Assembly (NCBI GenBank): GCA_030005635.1
Contig: JARUHP010000033.1
Span: 1-36,245, forward strand
Direction: 5' to 3'
Length of the DNA stretch: 36,245 bases
DNA from: Deltaproteobacteria bacterium IMCC39146
GTDB taxonomy: Bacteria > Desulfobacterota > Desulfuromonadia > Desulfuromonadales > BM103
The notes below the pieces were generated by a model. That model was given only the letters and a program-made list of their open reading frames with translations. It made no database searches and was not told the origin of the DNA. Below, piece by piece: positions 15,456 to 24,139 of the stretch (the first letter of the stretch is position 1; each line of letters begins with the position of its first letter). A program made the translations under genes and the position numbers.

Positions 15456-16607
15456 ATGCGTATACTTTTTCTCAACTATGAGTTCCCGCCGATCGGAGGT
15501 GGAGGTGCCAACGCCAACGCCTACCTGTTCCAGCAGTATGCGAACGACCCGAAACTGGTTATTGATTGTGTCACCAGCACTCTTGAAAAACAGGACCAGG
15601 TTGAGTGCTTTGCGGAGAATGTCACTTTGCATCGGCTTGCGGTGGGTAAACGAGACCTGCATTTCTGGACGCAGCGTGAGGTTCTTTCCTGGTTGTGGCA
15701 GGCGCGTCGAAAAGTTCAAGAACTTGTCAGCCAACATGATTATGATGTCTGCCACGCCTTTTTCGGTTTTCCCTCCGGTTTGGTCGCCTGGTGGTACAGA
15801 GATCAGTTCCCCTACATCGTGTCCTTGCGTGGCTCTGATGTCCCTGGCTTTAATCCCCGTTTTGCTCTCCAGTATGTTCTGTTGAAACCTTTGTTCCGCC
15901 ATATCTGGCAGCGTGCCTCCTCGGTTGTCGCTAACAGCCAAGGCCTTAAAGTTTTAGCCAATGAGTTTATGCCGGAGCTTCCCATCGGAGTTATTCCGAA
16001 CGGCATTGATACTCAGGAGTTTATGCCGGCGATCGCTGCTGCGCGTGTCCGGCAACGGATTTTGTGTGTGTCCCGCTTGGTCGAACGCAAGGGCGTCCAG
16101 CATTTGATCGGGTCCATGCCTGCGATTGTCGCCAGCTTCCCGGATGTCAGTCTTCAAATTGTGGGTGAGGGGAACTTGGCTGACGAATTGACTGCGCAGT
16201 GCAAATCCCTTGGAGTGCATGAGCATGTTGAGTTTCTGGGCTATGTTCCCCATGAGCAACTGCCTGAACTTTACCAAAAAGCTGAACTCTTTGTGCAACC
16301 GTCATTTTATGAAGGTATGAGCAATACCGTTCTTGAAGCCATGGCCAGCGGTTTGCCAATCGTGGCAACAGGTGAAGGTGGCCGTGAGGAACTTTTTTCC
16401 GGAAATGCAGTGACTGTACCCTTCGGCAAACCGAAAGAGCTGGCTTCTGCCGTTGGAGCACTGCTTAATGCTCGTGAGACAATAAGTAGTATGGGTTTGC
16501 GTTCACGACACATTGCTGAAGGGTTCTCGTGGTCTGCTGTTGCTGGACGATACGTGGATTATTATCAAACTATGGACTCCACAGAGAAAAATGAGAGTGC
16601 CTTTTGA
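15456..16607 (+). CDS. Family 4 glycosyltransferase
   Basis: A GT-B fold enzyme of 383 residues. The N-terminal domain opens with FLNYEFPPIGGGGANANAY, the glycine-rich loop of GT4 enzymes. The C-terminal domain has CVSRLVERKGVQHLI and the nucleotide-sugar signature EGMSNTVLEAMASGLPIVAT with the conserved E-x7-E. It probably adds a sugar to the lipid-linked repeat unit on the cytoplasmic side. The start codon has no strong ribosome binding site. The lipoprotein gene begins 1 base after its stop. Confidence 0.94.
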   Translation: MRILFLNYEFPPIGGGGANANAYLFQQYANDPKLVIDCVTSTLEKQDQVECFAENVTLHRLAVGKRDLHFWTQREVLSWLWQARRKVQELVSQHDYDVCHAFFGFPSGLVAWWYRDQFPYIVSLRGSDVPGFNPRFALQYVLLKPLFRHIWQRASSVVANSQGLKVLANEFMPELPIGVIPNGIDTQEFMPAIAAARVRQRILCVSRLVERKGVQHLIGSMPAIVASFPDVSLQIVGEGNLADELTAQCKSLGVHEHVEFLGYVPHEQLPELYQKAELFVQPSFYEGMSNTVLEAMASGLPIVATGEGGREELFSGNAVTVPFGKPKELASAVGALLNARETISSMGLRSRHIAEGFSWSAVAGRYVDYYQTMDSTEKNESAF

Positions 16608-16608
16608 T

Positions 16609-18255
16609 ATGAAACCATGTCCCCCCATATATTCTCTTTTGGTCGGCCTGTTCATGACGGTTGTCGTGTCTTTGGTTGGTTGCAACAATTCAGACAGAAA
16701 CCTGATTCAGGAAGAAAAAACAGTCAAGTTCCAGAGGACTCTGCATCACACAGAAATTCGTTCACTCGGGAAAGACCTTCTCTCTGTTGATTTGAAGAAC
16801 CTTTGGCCGTGGCTTGATAAAGGTTTTACGGTAGAGACTATTAATGTTCGTAACCTGAATAACGGTCAGACTTGTGCTCTTGTAGATAATGGCGATTCAC
16901 CAACCGATAAGATGGAGGCTGTTTTTCACGCGTCAAGTGGCGTAGATTCTAGTGAGCATGCTGATGATTATCAAATTGAAATTGAAATTTATGTGCTCTG
17001 GCACCGAGCTTCCTGGCAGGCAAGCGGCCCCTTATCTGAAACAGTTATAGATGTTCCGGAAACCGACAAAATTGTCCCCTATCGAGCTACATGGGAAAGC
17101 CTCTCAGAAAAGACCCCTTATGTATTAAAGCTCAAACGTCATGGTTCGGTAGATGCTTCTTCAATTCAATCTATCCTTGAGAGTATTGTCACGGCAGGTA
17201 TGACCGATGAAGAAACCGCCATGGCTATCTGGGGCTTTCTGGTCGATAGTCGTTATCACGCATTTCCCGCACAGACAGATTCGGAAACGCATGATCCGGT
17301 CAAGCTGATTTGCGTTTATGGCTATGGTTTTTGCGACGATAGTGCTGCCGCGTTTGTTGTGTTGTGTAAAGCTGCTGGTTTGAAAGCACGCATGGTCGGC
17401 CTTAGCGGTCATGTTGTTGCGGAAGCTTTTTACAATAATGCCTGGCATCTTTTTGATGTTGATCTCGAGACTTATTATCAGAATGAGAATGGAGAAATTC
17501 TTAGTGGTGCTTATTTAGAAGCTCATTCCGAAGTCGTTGCTGCCAACAAAGAGATACTGAGTGGAGTCAAGCCCTCATATATTGCAAAGCTCTATGCTTC
17601 AACGGAAAACAATCATTATGGATGGATGGAATCTCGTGATTTCCCAGCCTACCTCGAATCAGCCCAGAGACACCGAATTGACCCGGTGCTCTACCCCGGA
17701 GACACGGTCACTTTTGACTATTTAAACGGAGAAAAGCTCCATCGGCGCAGTTACCTTGACAAACCTCTTCCAAGTGTCTTTGGAACTGGCCACCTTGTAC
17801 ACAAGATGAGCCTTTCCTCTGATTTATATCGGAAGCCGACCGACGCATGTGCCTCTTTGAGTTGGCCCTGGGTTCTGCTTGATGTGGAGGTAACCTTGTC
17901 GCAAGAAATGGGGAGTGCCTCGTTGATTTCTTATTATCCTGAAAAGAAACAATGGCTGGCGATTCCCAGAGGGCAGAAGGACAAGTCTGAGAGTTTCTCT
18001 TTCAGGCGGTTTTTGAATGCGCGTCGCGGTGCGACCTATGAATTGAACTTCTGCCTGAACGAACAAAATGAATCTTCCTCTTCTCAACGCTATTCGCTTC
18101 GAGTTGACGCGGATTTCCAGTTTGCGCCGCGATCTCTGCCTCATGTTCAGGCTGGGAGCAATCAATTCACTGTTGAATTGCAGCCTGTGAACACAGAAAA
18201 TAATGCTGAATTGCTGAAAGCAGAATTAAGCTTGGAATGGTTGACGCCAATATGA
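16609..18255 (+). CDS. Transglutaminase-like (papain-fold) lipoprotein
   Basis: 548 residues from the ATG at 16609; an in-frame ATG at 16591 is possible and upstream starts would bury the signal peptide. The N-terminus is a lipoprotein signal with lipobox LVGC (C25). The middle has a transglutaminase-like core with a visible triad: C242 (FCDDSAAAF), H268 (GHVVAE) and D283 (FDVDLE). The C-terminal ~250 residues are beta-rich and not recognised. It is predicted periplasmic. Transglutaminase-like proteins occur in cell-envelope and polysaccharide loci as peptidases or amide-forming enzymes; the substrate here is unknown. Confidence 0.8.
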   Translation: MKPCPPIYSLLVGLFMTVVVSLVGCNNSDRNLIQEEKTVKFQRTLHHTEIRSLGKDLLSVDLKNLWPWLDKGFTVETINVRNLNNGQTCALVDNGDSPTDKMEAVFHASSGVDSSEHADDYQIEIEIYVLWHRASWQASGPLSETVIDVPETDKIVPYRATWESLSEKTPYVLKLKRHGSVDASSIQSILESIVTAGMTDEETAMAIWGFLVDSRYHAFPAQTDSETHDPVKLICVYGYGFCDDSAAAFVVLCKAAGLKARMVGLSGHVVAEAFYNNAWHLFDVDLETYYQNENGEILSGAYLEAHSEVVAANKEILSGVKPSYIAKLYASTENNHYGWMESRDFPAYLESAQRHRIDPVLYPGDTVTFDYLNGEKLHRRSYLDKPLPSVFGTGHLVHKMSLSSDLYRKPTDACASLSWPWVLLDVEVTLSQEMGSASLISYYPEKKQWLAIPRGQKDKSESFSFRRFLNARRGATYELNFCLNEQNESSSSQRYSLRVDADFQFAPRSLPHVQAGSNQFTVELQPVNTENNAELLKAELSLEWLTPI

Positions 18256-18322
18256 AGCTTGCCAGTATGAAAAAATTAATTTCACGTCCCGCGTTTCTAA
18301 CTTCTTGTCATGAGGTGTAATG

Positions 18323-20155
18323 ATGTGTGGGATTAGTGGATATGTAGGTACTGCAGCCGAAGTGGCGACTTTGGAGCGAATGTCGGCGACTCTCGCCCAT
18401 CGCGGTCCCGATGAGTCTGGTCTGTTTGTCGGCGAAGGCTTTGCTCTTGCTCATCGGCGGCTCTCTGTCATCGACCTGTCTGGTGGCTACCAGCCGATGC
18501 ATTCACCGGAAGGAGATGTGCTGGTCTTTAACGGCGAGATCTACAATTTTCAGGAAATTCGTGGTGAGCTAGAAAAACTCGGCCACCGTTTCGCGACCCA
18601 TAGTGACACAGAGGTTCTGCTGCGAGCTTATCGACAGTGGGGCGCCGACTGTCTGCAACGGTTACGTGGGATGTTCGCCTTCGCCCTTTGGGATGGTTCA
18701 CGCCGTGAACTCTTTATCGCCCGGGATAGAGTTGGCATCAAGCCACTCTACTATACAGAACACCGGGGTACTTTCTACTTTGCGTCCGAGATCAAGGCAC
18801 TGCTTGAAATCCCGGATTTCCCCCGTCGTCTCAATCGAGAAGCACTGCCGCTGTTCCTGACCTTCCGCTATACACCGGCTGAACTGACCATGTTTGAGGG
18901 AGTCAACAAGCTTTTACCCGGGCACAGTATGATCCTGAAACAAGGTCGACCCGCGCAGATCAATCGCTATTGGCAACTTGAATTCGAGCCGGATGAAGGC
19001 CCGAACGAAGCCGCGTGGAAAGAACAGTTTTGGGCGACCTTTGAAGAATCGGTTCGACTGCGCATGATCAGCGATGTGCCTCTTGGCGCCTACCTCTCGG
19101 GTGGGCTTGATTCGAGCTTGATCGTCGCCGGGATGAGTGGTCTGTCGAACAAGCCGGTCGAGACCTTCTCGGTCGGTTTTCGCGACCAGAAGTTCGATGA
19201 ATCCCCCTATGCAAAGCAGGTTGCGGCCCAATTCAACTGCAATCATCATCAACTCTCAGCAGAAGAGGAAGCTGGTGATCTGCTCGACAAGGTGATTTAC
19301 CACCTTGATGAACCCTTGGCTGACTTGGCAACCATACCCACGTATCTCATGGCACGCGAAACCAAGCCGCACGTTACCGTGGTGCTCTCCGGCGAAGGGG
19401 CCGATGAACTGCTGGCTGGCTACCCCAAGTATCGCGCGTTTCTCTGGAGCCGTAAAGCGGCCCCCTGGCTGCCCACGGCCAGCTGTCAGCTTGGAGGGCG
19501 ATTAGCGCATAACATCACCATGCAGCGGGCGTTCGCCTCTCTCGGAGAACAGGATCGTACTCGAGCCTACCTCAACCTCGCTGCAGTCTTCTCCCGGGAT
19601 GAGATGTCAGGTTTGCTGGACGAGTCGACAGCTGGAGGACAACGTGCAGCTGAACAGATTGTTAGTAGCTATTTTTCTCCGGAGATAGATGGTTTAAGCC
19701 AGCTGCTGAATCTCGATTTCCATACCTGGTTACCGGATGATCTACTGCTAAAGAACGACAAAATGACCATGGCTCATGGCGTTGAAGCTCGCGTTCCCTA
19801 CCTTGATCACAAGTTAGTGGAGCTTTGCGCCCGGATCCCGTCTCGCTATAAACTTAAGTGGGATCAGGAGAAAGTCCTGCTGCGCAAGGTCATGCAGGGG
19901 CGATTGCCAGAACGGATCAGGAAGCGCAAAAAGACCGGGTTCACTGTTCCTTTGGAGCAGTGGATGAAAGGGCCGATGGGCAAACAGGTCAAAGGGTTTT
20001 TTGAACCTGACCAAGTTGCTGAACAGGGGCTGTTCCATCCTGATTTTCTTCAGGAATTGGCGCGCAAACCTTTGAATGACCAATATTACCGGCGGCAGTT
20101 CTGGTGTATTGCGGCTTTGGGTCTTTGGCAGCGGCGTTTTAAGGTCCAGTCTTGA
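18323..20155 (+). CDS. asnB: Glutamine-hydrolysing asparagine synthase
   Basis: 610 residues. The second of two adjacent ATGs (18323) is chosen because it puts the catalytic Cys2 of the N-terminal glutaminase right after Met (MCGISGYVG); GAGGTG lies upstream. Class II amidotransferase domain about 1-200 (HRGPDESG, NGEIYNF, ARDRVGIKPLYY). The synthetase domain has the PP-loop SGGLDSS and DEPLADLATIPTYLM. It makes asparagine from aspartate, but AsnB-like enzymes in polysaccharide loci can amidate sugars or other acids, so the true acceptor is open. Confidence 0.93.
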   Translation: MCGISGYVGTAAEVATLERMSATLAHRGPDESGLFVGEGFALAHRRLSVIDLSGGYQPMHSPEGDVLVFNGEIYNFQEIRGELEKLGHRFATHSDTEVLLRAYRQWGADCLQRLRGMFAFALWDGSRRELFIARDRVGIKPLYYTEHRGTFYFASEIKALLEIPDFPRRLNREALPLFLTFRYTPAELTMFEGVNKLLPGHSMILKQGRPAQINRYWQLEFEPDEGPNEAAWKEQFWATFEESVRLRMISDVPLGAYLSGGLDSSLIVAGMSGLSNKPVETFSVGFRDQKFDESPYAKQVAAQFNCNHHQLSAEEEAGDLLDKVIYHLDEPLADLATIPTYLMARETKPHVTVVLSGEGADELLAGYPKYRAFLWSRKAAPWLPTASCQLGGRLAHNITMQRAFASLGEQDRTRAYLNLAAVFSRDEMSGLLDESTAGGQRAAEQIVSSYFSPEIDGLSQLLNLDFHTWLPDDLLLKNDKMTMAHGVEARVPYLDHKLVELCARIPSRYKLKWDQEKVLLRKVMQGRLPERIRKRKKTGFTVPLEQWMKGPMGKQVKGFFEPDQVAEQGLFHPDFLQELARKPLNDQYYRRQFWCIAALGLWQRRFKVQS

Positions 20156-20167
20156 CAGGCTAAATCG

Positions 20168-20300
20168 TGTCACGCAGAGATCGCAGAGAGAACGAAAAGC
20201 CAGTGCTGGCCTTGTTGTTGAAGCATGACCACAAGTTTTAAGTGGTTACTCTGCGCCCTCCGCGTCCTAGAGTGAGCAAAGCGAACGGGCGTGAGCCAAT
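20168..20300. repeat. Repeat family A, inverted copy
   Basis: ACGCAGAGATCGCAGAG (from 20171) is opposed by CTCTGCGCCCTCCGCGTC (about 20250-20267), followed by the GCGAACGGGCGTGAG tag. The same pieces occur at about 9535 and 35784. It lies in the gap after asnB and just upstream of the first regulator operator. Confidence 0.65.
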
Positions 20301-20304
20301 CGCC

Positions 20305-20379
20305 GTTCAAAAAATGAACAAACAACGCAAATATCCTTGATACACAAGACACATCTGTTGTATCGTTCATAATATGAAC
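20305..20379 (+). promoter_or_regulatory. Two identical operators, GTTCA-N5-TGAAC, over the regulator promoter
   Basis: GTTCA-AAAAA-TGAAC (20305-20319) and GTTCA-TAATA-TGAAC (20365-20379) are perfect dyads of the same form, centres exactly 60 bases apart. The second contains the regulator start codon (20374). A TTGATA (20337-20342) and TTGTAT (20358-20363) between them may be the promoter. No ribosome binding site precedes the ATG, so a leaderless transcript is plausible. The layout suggests autoregulation. Confidence 0.7.
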
Positions 20380-20994
20380 AAGAATGAAGCTGTTTCGAAA
20401 GATTCTCACAAAACATTTCTCCTTCTCTCAGAAATTGAAAAAGAGGAGAAACTCTCACAACGAGAGTTGGCAAACCGCCTCGGCATCGCTCTCGGGTTAG
20501 TCAACTCCTACATGAAGAACCTCGTGACCAAAGGGTTTGTACGGGTCAAGTCTTTTCCCCGCAACCGTTACGGTTACCTGTTGACCCCACACGGGTTCGC
20601 TGAAAAGAGCCGTCTTGCTTACCAGCACCTGAATTATTTCACCAGCCTCTACACATCGACACGTCAGGATTATCTCGAACTATTCCTTTCCCTGCGAGAC
20701 AAGGGTATCAAAGAAGTTGCTTTTTGTGGTGTCGATGAGGTTGCTGAAATAGCCTATCTCTCGTTGCAGGAGACTGGAATACGTCTGACGGTGGTCATGG
20801 ACGACGTTGCTTTTTGCGGCAATGAGTTCTTTGGTATGACGATTCTCTCATTGGCGGAGGGAATAACCCAAGCTCCAGGGGGGATCATCCTTTCCTCTCT
20901 CAAGCGTGGGCCCGACCTAAGAAAGAAGCTTTTAGAAACTGCTTGGCAGGGAGATATTCACGGGCCGCCAGTTTTGCTTGGGAATGATCAGTGA
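20374..20994 (+). CDS. EPS-locus winged-helix regulator
   Basis: 206 residues. A winged helix-turn-helix (about 15-75; KLSQRELANRLGIALGLVNSYMKNL) resembles the MarR-type regulator found at exopolysaccharide loci. A C-terminal part with a Rossmann-like start (about 108-140, KEVAFCGVDEVAEIAYLSL) could bind a nucleotide or sugar nucleotide. Two matching dyad operators sit on its own promoter, so it probably represses itself and perhaps the locus. The ATG lacks a Shine-Dalgarno sequence but is the only start giving a full helix-turn-helix. Confidence 0.82.
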   Translation: MNKNEAVSKDSHKTFLLLSEIEKEEKLSQRELANRLGIALGLVNSYMKNLVTKGFVRVKSFPRNRYGYLLTPHGFAEKSRLAYQHLNYFTSLYTSTRQDYLELFLSLRDKGIKEVAFCGVDEVAEIAYLSLQETGIRLTVVMDDVAFCGNEFFGMTILSLAEGITQAPGGIILSSLKRGPDLRKKLLETAWQGDIHGPPVLLGNDQ

Positions 20995-21069
20995 GGTCAG
21001 GCCGTTTTTTTTATTGGTCGATTTGGTCGGACCTGAAGTGAGTGAGTTGCCGTTAAGGACCAGATGTAA

Positions 21070-21771
21070 ATGTATAACAAACTAAAAGAAAAGGGGCGTG
21101 CTGCCTCGGATCATTATGCAGGTAGCAAAGAGTATTTCACCCTGACTCCTGCCAGTAAATCTCTCCTCGATGGTATGATGCCAGTGATTCGGGAACACTG
21201 TCGGGGACGCCTTCTTGATGCCGGTGCCGGGCGCGGCGCATATCGTGATCTTCTGCACGATTATGTGGATGAATATATCGGTTTGGATGTCACGGCAAGC
21301 AAGGCGACAACAGCTGTAGGCGATGCACAGAAACTACCATTTGCCAGCGAAAGCTTTGATACGGTTTTCTGCTCACAGGTTCTGGAGCATGTCCCGGAGC
21401 CATGGAAGGCTCTTGCGGAAATGAGAAGAGTGTTGAAGCCGGGCGGTCACTTGATCCTTACCGTTCCCCACCTGTCTTGGTTGCACAATGAACCCTATGA
21501 TTTCTATCGATATACTGTCCATGGTCTGAGGTTCTTACTAAATCAAGCCGGTTTTGAAGAACTGGTGATAAGGCCTGCGGGGGGACTTTTGTCGTTTTTA
21601 GGGCATATACCTTCAACCGTTTTGATAAATTTAACTTACGGTGTGCCTGTTTTGCATGCCTTTGTGAAATGGCTCAACAAGCTTTGGGTGTATATGGCCT
21701 CTTCTTTGGATGAGAGTGTTGAAAAGAAGAAAATCTTCGCACTTAATTATGTCTGCGTATCTAGAAAATGA
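21070..21771 (+). CDS. Class I SAM-dependent methyltransferase
   Basis: 233 residues. The Rossmann SAM-binding motifs are visible: LLDAGAGRGAYRDLL (about 49-63), the acidic end of beta-2 (YIGLDVT), GDAQKLPF, and VLEHVPEPWKALAEMRRVLKPGG with the SAM-pocket His. A short hydrophobic C-terminal stretch suggests membrane association. It is cytoplasmic; the acceptor is probably a sugar or lipid-linked glycan but is not known. AAGGA precedes the ATG by 11 bases. The following glycosyltransferase overlaps it by 4 bases (ATGA). Confidence 0.88.
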   Translation: MYNKLKEKGRAASDHYAGSKEYFTLTPASKSLLDGMMPVIREHCRGRLLDAGAGRGAYRDLLHDYVDEYIGLDVTASKATTAVGDAQKLPFASESFDTVFCSQVLEHVPEPWKALAEMRRVLKPGGHLILTVPHLSWLHNEPYDFYRYTVHGLRFLLNQAGFEELVIRPAGGLLSFLGHIPSTVLINLTYGVPVLHAFVKWLNKLWVYMASSLDESVEKKKIFALNYVCVSRK

Positions 21772-22928
21772 TAAATCGAAAGAAAGGGAACATCACGCCC
21801 ACTAAGGTCCTCATGATTATTGATAATCTTGACCAGGGTGGCGCACAGACCCTTCTTGTGGATCTAGTTACTGGTATCAACAGGGCTAATTTTCAGCCGT
21901 TAGTATGTTCTCTGCGAAATTCGTCCCCGGAATTTTTGTATTTTTTTGAGAAAGCTGGGGTTAAGGTGTTTCAACTGGGTGCTGGGCGCCTGAACCCTCT
22001 TAAATTAATCCGATTGCTAAGGCTGATTAAAAAGGAGCGTATTGAGGTTGTTCATACACACCTTACGGCATCGCGTATTATTGGAGTTCTAGCGGGCAAG
22101 TTGGGTGGTGTAAAAAAGATTTTCAGCCACGACCATAGTGGTGATGAATTTCTACGGAAATATCCTTTGCTGGCCCGTTATCTCCTATATCCCCTAGACA
22201 GACTTTTCATGTCTTTTACTGAACGACTGTTCTGTGTCTCTGGAGTGATCGGTCGATTCAATATTAGGGTAAAAGGTATTCGCCCCGAGAAAGTGGAAGT
22301 AGTATACAACTGGATAGATGCTGAACGGTTTACCTCTTCCCCTAGATGGCATGATGAGTTACGAAGTCGCTGGCAGATTCCTGCTGGCGCTTTGGTGGTG
22401 GGTTCGGTTGGACGACTAAGTGAAGAGAAGGGCTTACGCTACCTAATCAAGGCTGCACCGATAATACTGGAAAAATGTTCGCAGGTCTTTTTTGTACTTG
22501 TTGGAGATGGTGGTGAGCGGCAGGCGCTTGAGGACTTGGCCGTAAAGCTAAATGTACACAAGAGAATCATCTTCCAGGGTTTTATGCCCGATGTTGAAAA
22601 GGCTTATTCGGCCTTTGATGTTTTTGTTTTACCTTCTGTTTATGAAACTTTTGGGTTGGTTGTTCTGGAGGCTATGACGGCCGGGGTTCCGGTTGTTGCG
22701 TCTGCGACCGGTGGGGTAGTCGAAATCCTCGAGGATAAACATAACGGGTTTTTAGTTCCCCCAAGGGATAAAAAAGCTTTGGCAGCAGGGGTTGTCAATC
22801 TGATAGAACATCGGGAAACGATGGCCGGGCCAATGGTTGCCAAGGCAAAACAGTTAGTAAAGGACAAATTTGACCGCAAAGTAGCGATCGACCGAATTGA
22901 ATCTTTTTATCGGGGAGATGGCGTATGA
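21768..22928 (+). CDS. Family 4 glycosyltransferase
   Basis: A GT-B enzyme of 386 residues with N-terminal IDNLDQGGAQTLLVDLV, a VVYNWID linker motif, GSVGRLSEEKGLRYLI and the donor-site signature PSVYETFGLVVLEAMTAGVP (E-x7-E). It likely extends the polysaccharide repeat unit in the cytoplasm. Its start overlaps the methyltransferase stop and its own stop overlaps a 22-codon open frame, so the three appear translationally coupled. Confidence 0.93.
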   Translation: MINRKKGNITPTKVLMIIDNLDQGGAQTLLVDLVTGINRANFQPLVCSLRNSSPEFLYFFEKAGVKVFQLGAGRLNPLKLIRLLRLIKKERIEVVHTHLTASRIIGVLAGKLGGVKKIFSHDHSGDEFLRKYPLLARYLLYPLDRLFMSFTERLFCVSGVIGRFNIRVKGIRPEKVEVVYNWIDAERFTSSPRWHDELRSRWQIPAGALVVGSVGRLSEEKGLRYLIKAAPIILEKCSQVFFVLVGDGGERQALEDLAVKLNVHKRIIFQGFMPDVEKAYSAFDVFVLPSVYETFGLVVLEAMTAGVPVVASATGGVVEILEDKHNGFLVPPRDKKALAAGVVNLIEHRETMAGPMVAKAKQLVKDKFDRKVAIDRIESFYRGDGV

Positions 22929-22993
22929 AGGCAGGTCTCTTTAGGGCCACAGCCATCTGGCACTTGGAGAGTTTATCTTTGGAGAGCGAATAA
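22925..22993 (+). CDS. Micro-ORF bridging two EPS genes (22 residues)
   Basis: An ATGA overlap with the preceding glycosyltransferase stop opens a 22-codon frame (MKAGLFRATAIWHLESLSLE...) whose TAA directly abuts the ATG of the next methyltransferase (TAAATG). It exactly fills the gap. The peptide is not recognised; it may only keep ribosomes coupled across the junction, or it may be chance. Confidence 0.3.
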   Translation: MKAGLFRATAIWHLESLSLESE

Positions 22994-23827
22994 ATGTTAG
23001 AAGTTGATTCGGAATTGGCAGCGAAGGTACGCCAAGAAAACATCAGGATGCACAACCGCGACAGCCGAGTTTACGATATGCGCCACCCTTACATGCGGGA
23101 TAAGGCGTTTCAGGAAAGCTTTCAGGCAGATCTCGCATTGATGGATTCGTCGTTGGCACATCTTGAACAAGTCAGGGTTCTTGACTGTGGAGCCGGCACT
23201 GGAAACTTGACTCTAAAGTTTTTAGATTTTGGCTGGCGTGTGACAGCTTTAGACATTTCCGGTGGAATGTTGGAGGTACTTCGTGCCAAGGTTTCCAATG
23301 GGGGCGATCGTCTTGAAACCATCGAGGCCGACGCTGAGGAATATTTGCTCAGACAAGAGAGTTCTTTCGACGTAGTAGCCTTTGGGGCCACACTTCACCA
23401 CCTGCCTGACTATGTTGCTGTGTTGGAACTAGCGTGCAAGGCTTTGAAACCTGGCGGTCTCCTCTACATTACAGGCGAACCTGCTTTGGTTGAACAAGTG
23501 GGCCCTGGGGAGTTTCGACTGCTTCGCCTCGATGAATATCTCAATGTCTGTTACAAAATGGCGCGCCGTCCACAGCATATTCTGACTGTGCTTGGAAAGC
23601 TGTTAAACCTGTCTCGGCGCGATGAAATCGACGAATCGTTAGCCGAGTTTCACGTTGATGTTGGACTCGACCAGGACCGCTGCCGAGCCATTCTAGAGGC
23701 CTCAGGTTTAACCCTTCTCCATTTTGGGTCGTTTGGCTATTTCGGTTTTCGTCTCAACCGATTGTTGGCGAGACTTGGTAGGGTCGAGCTTCGTTCTCAG
23801 TTTAAGCTGTTGGCTCGCAGGGACTAG
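22994..23827 (+). CDS. Class I SAM-dependent methyltransferase
   Basis: 277 residues. SAM-binding motifs: VLDCGAGTGNLTLKFLD (about 57-73), VTALDISGGML, and FDVVAFGATLHHLPDY with ACKALKPGGLLYITGEP. The C-terminal third is basic and not recognised. GGAGAG lies 7 bases upstream of the ATG. It is not closely related to the methyltransferase at 21070. It probably modifies a sugar or glycan in the same pathway. A 312-base gene-free gap follows, so it likely ends a transcription unit. Confidence 0.86.
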   Translation: MLEVDSELAAKVRQENIRMHNRDSRVYDMRHPYMRDKAFQESFQADLALMDSSLAHLEQVRVLDCGAGTGNLTLKFLDFGWRVTALDISGGMLEVLRAKVSNGGDRLETIEADAEEYLLRQESSFDVVAFGATLHHLPDYVAVLELACKALKPGGLLYITGEPALVEQVGPGEFRLLRLDEYLNVCYKMARRPQHILTVLGKLLNLSRRDEIDESLAEFHVDVGLDQDRCRAILEASGLTLLHFGSFGYFGFRLNRLLARLGRVELRSQFKLLARRD

Positions 23828-24139
23828 CTGCCAATCTCTCCTTGGTTTTGGTCATTGAGCATCTCAATTGCGCCGGTGGTTACCGCAAGTAAACGAGGTT
23901 GGTCAATGTCGTGCCCTGAATAAGCATTGGTAAAGGCATGAACTCGTGTTGTTACTCTCAATTTCCGGTTGTCTTTGATCAGTCTAAGGACTTCTTGTTA
24001 CCGCGAGTCGTTTAAACCCTATAAACTTTGCAACTCAAGCTGATTATGGCTTGCTTGAGTTGATATTCTCTTTATTGTAAAGGTTGTGATTGTTTGACCT
24101 AAAAAAATAGGCTTAACTTACTAATTGTGAGGATTAAAT
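23828..24139. other. 312-base intergenic region with a perfect 10-bp inverted repeat
   Basis: CAACTCAAGC (24031-24040) and GCTTGAGTTG (24053-24062) are perfectly complementary around a 12-base loop. A TTGACC (24094-24099) could be a -35 for rfbF, with GAGG at 24128-24131 as its ribosome binding site. I see no gene and no good match to the ops/JUMPstart element often found before polysaccharide operons. Confidence 0.5.

Noticed and set aside
23828-24139. JUMPstart/ops element for RfaH before the CDP-sugar operon
   Set aside because: Only a loose GGTGGTTACCGC-like string is seen; it does not match the GGCGGTAGC core.
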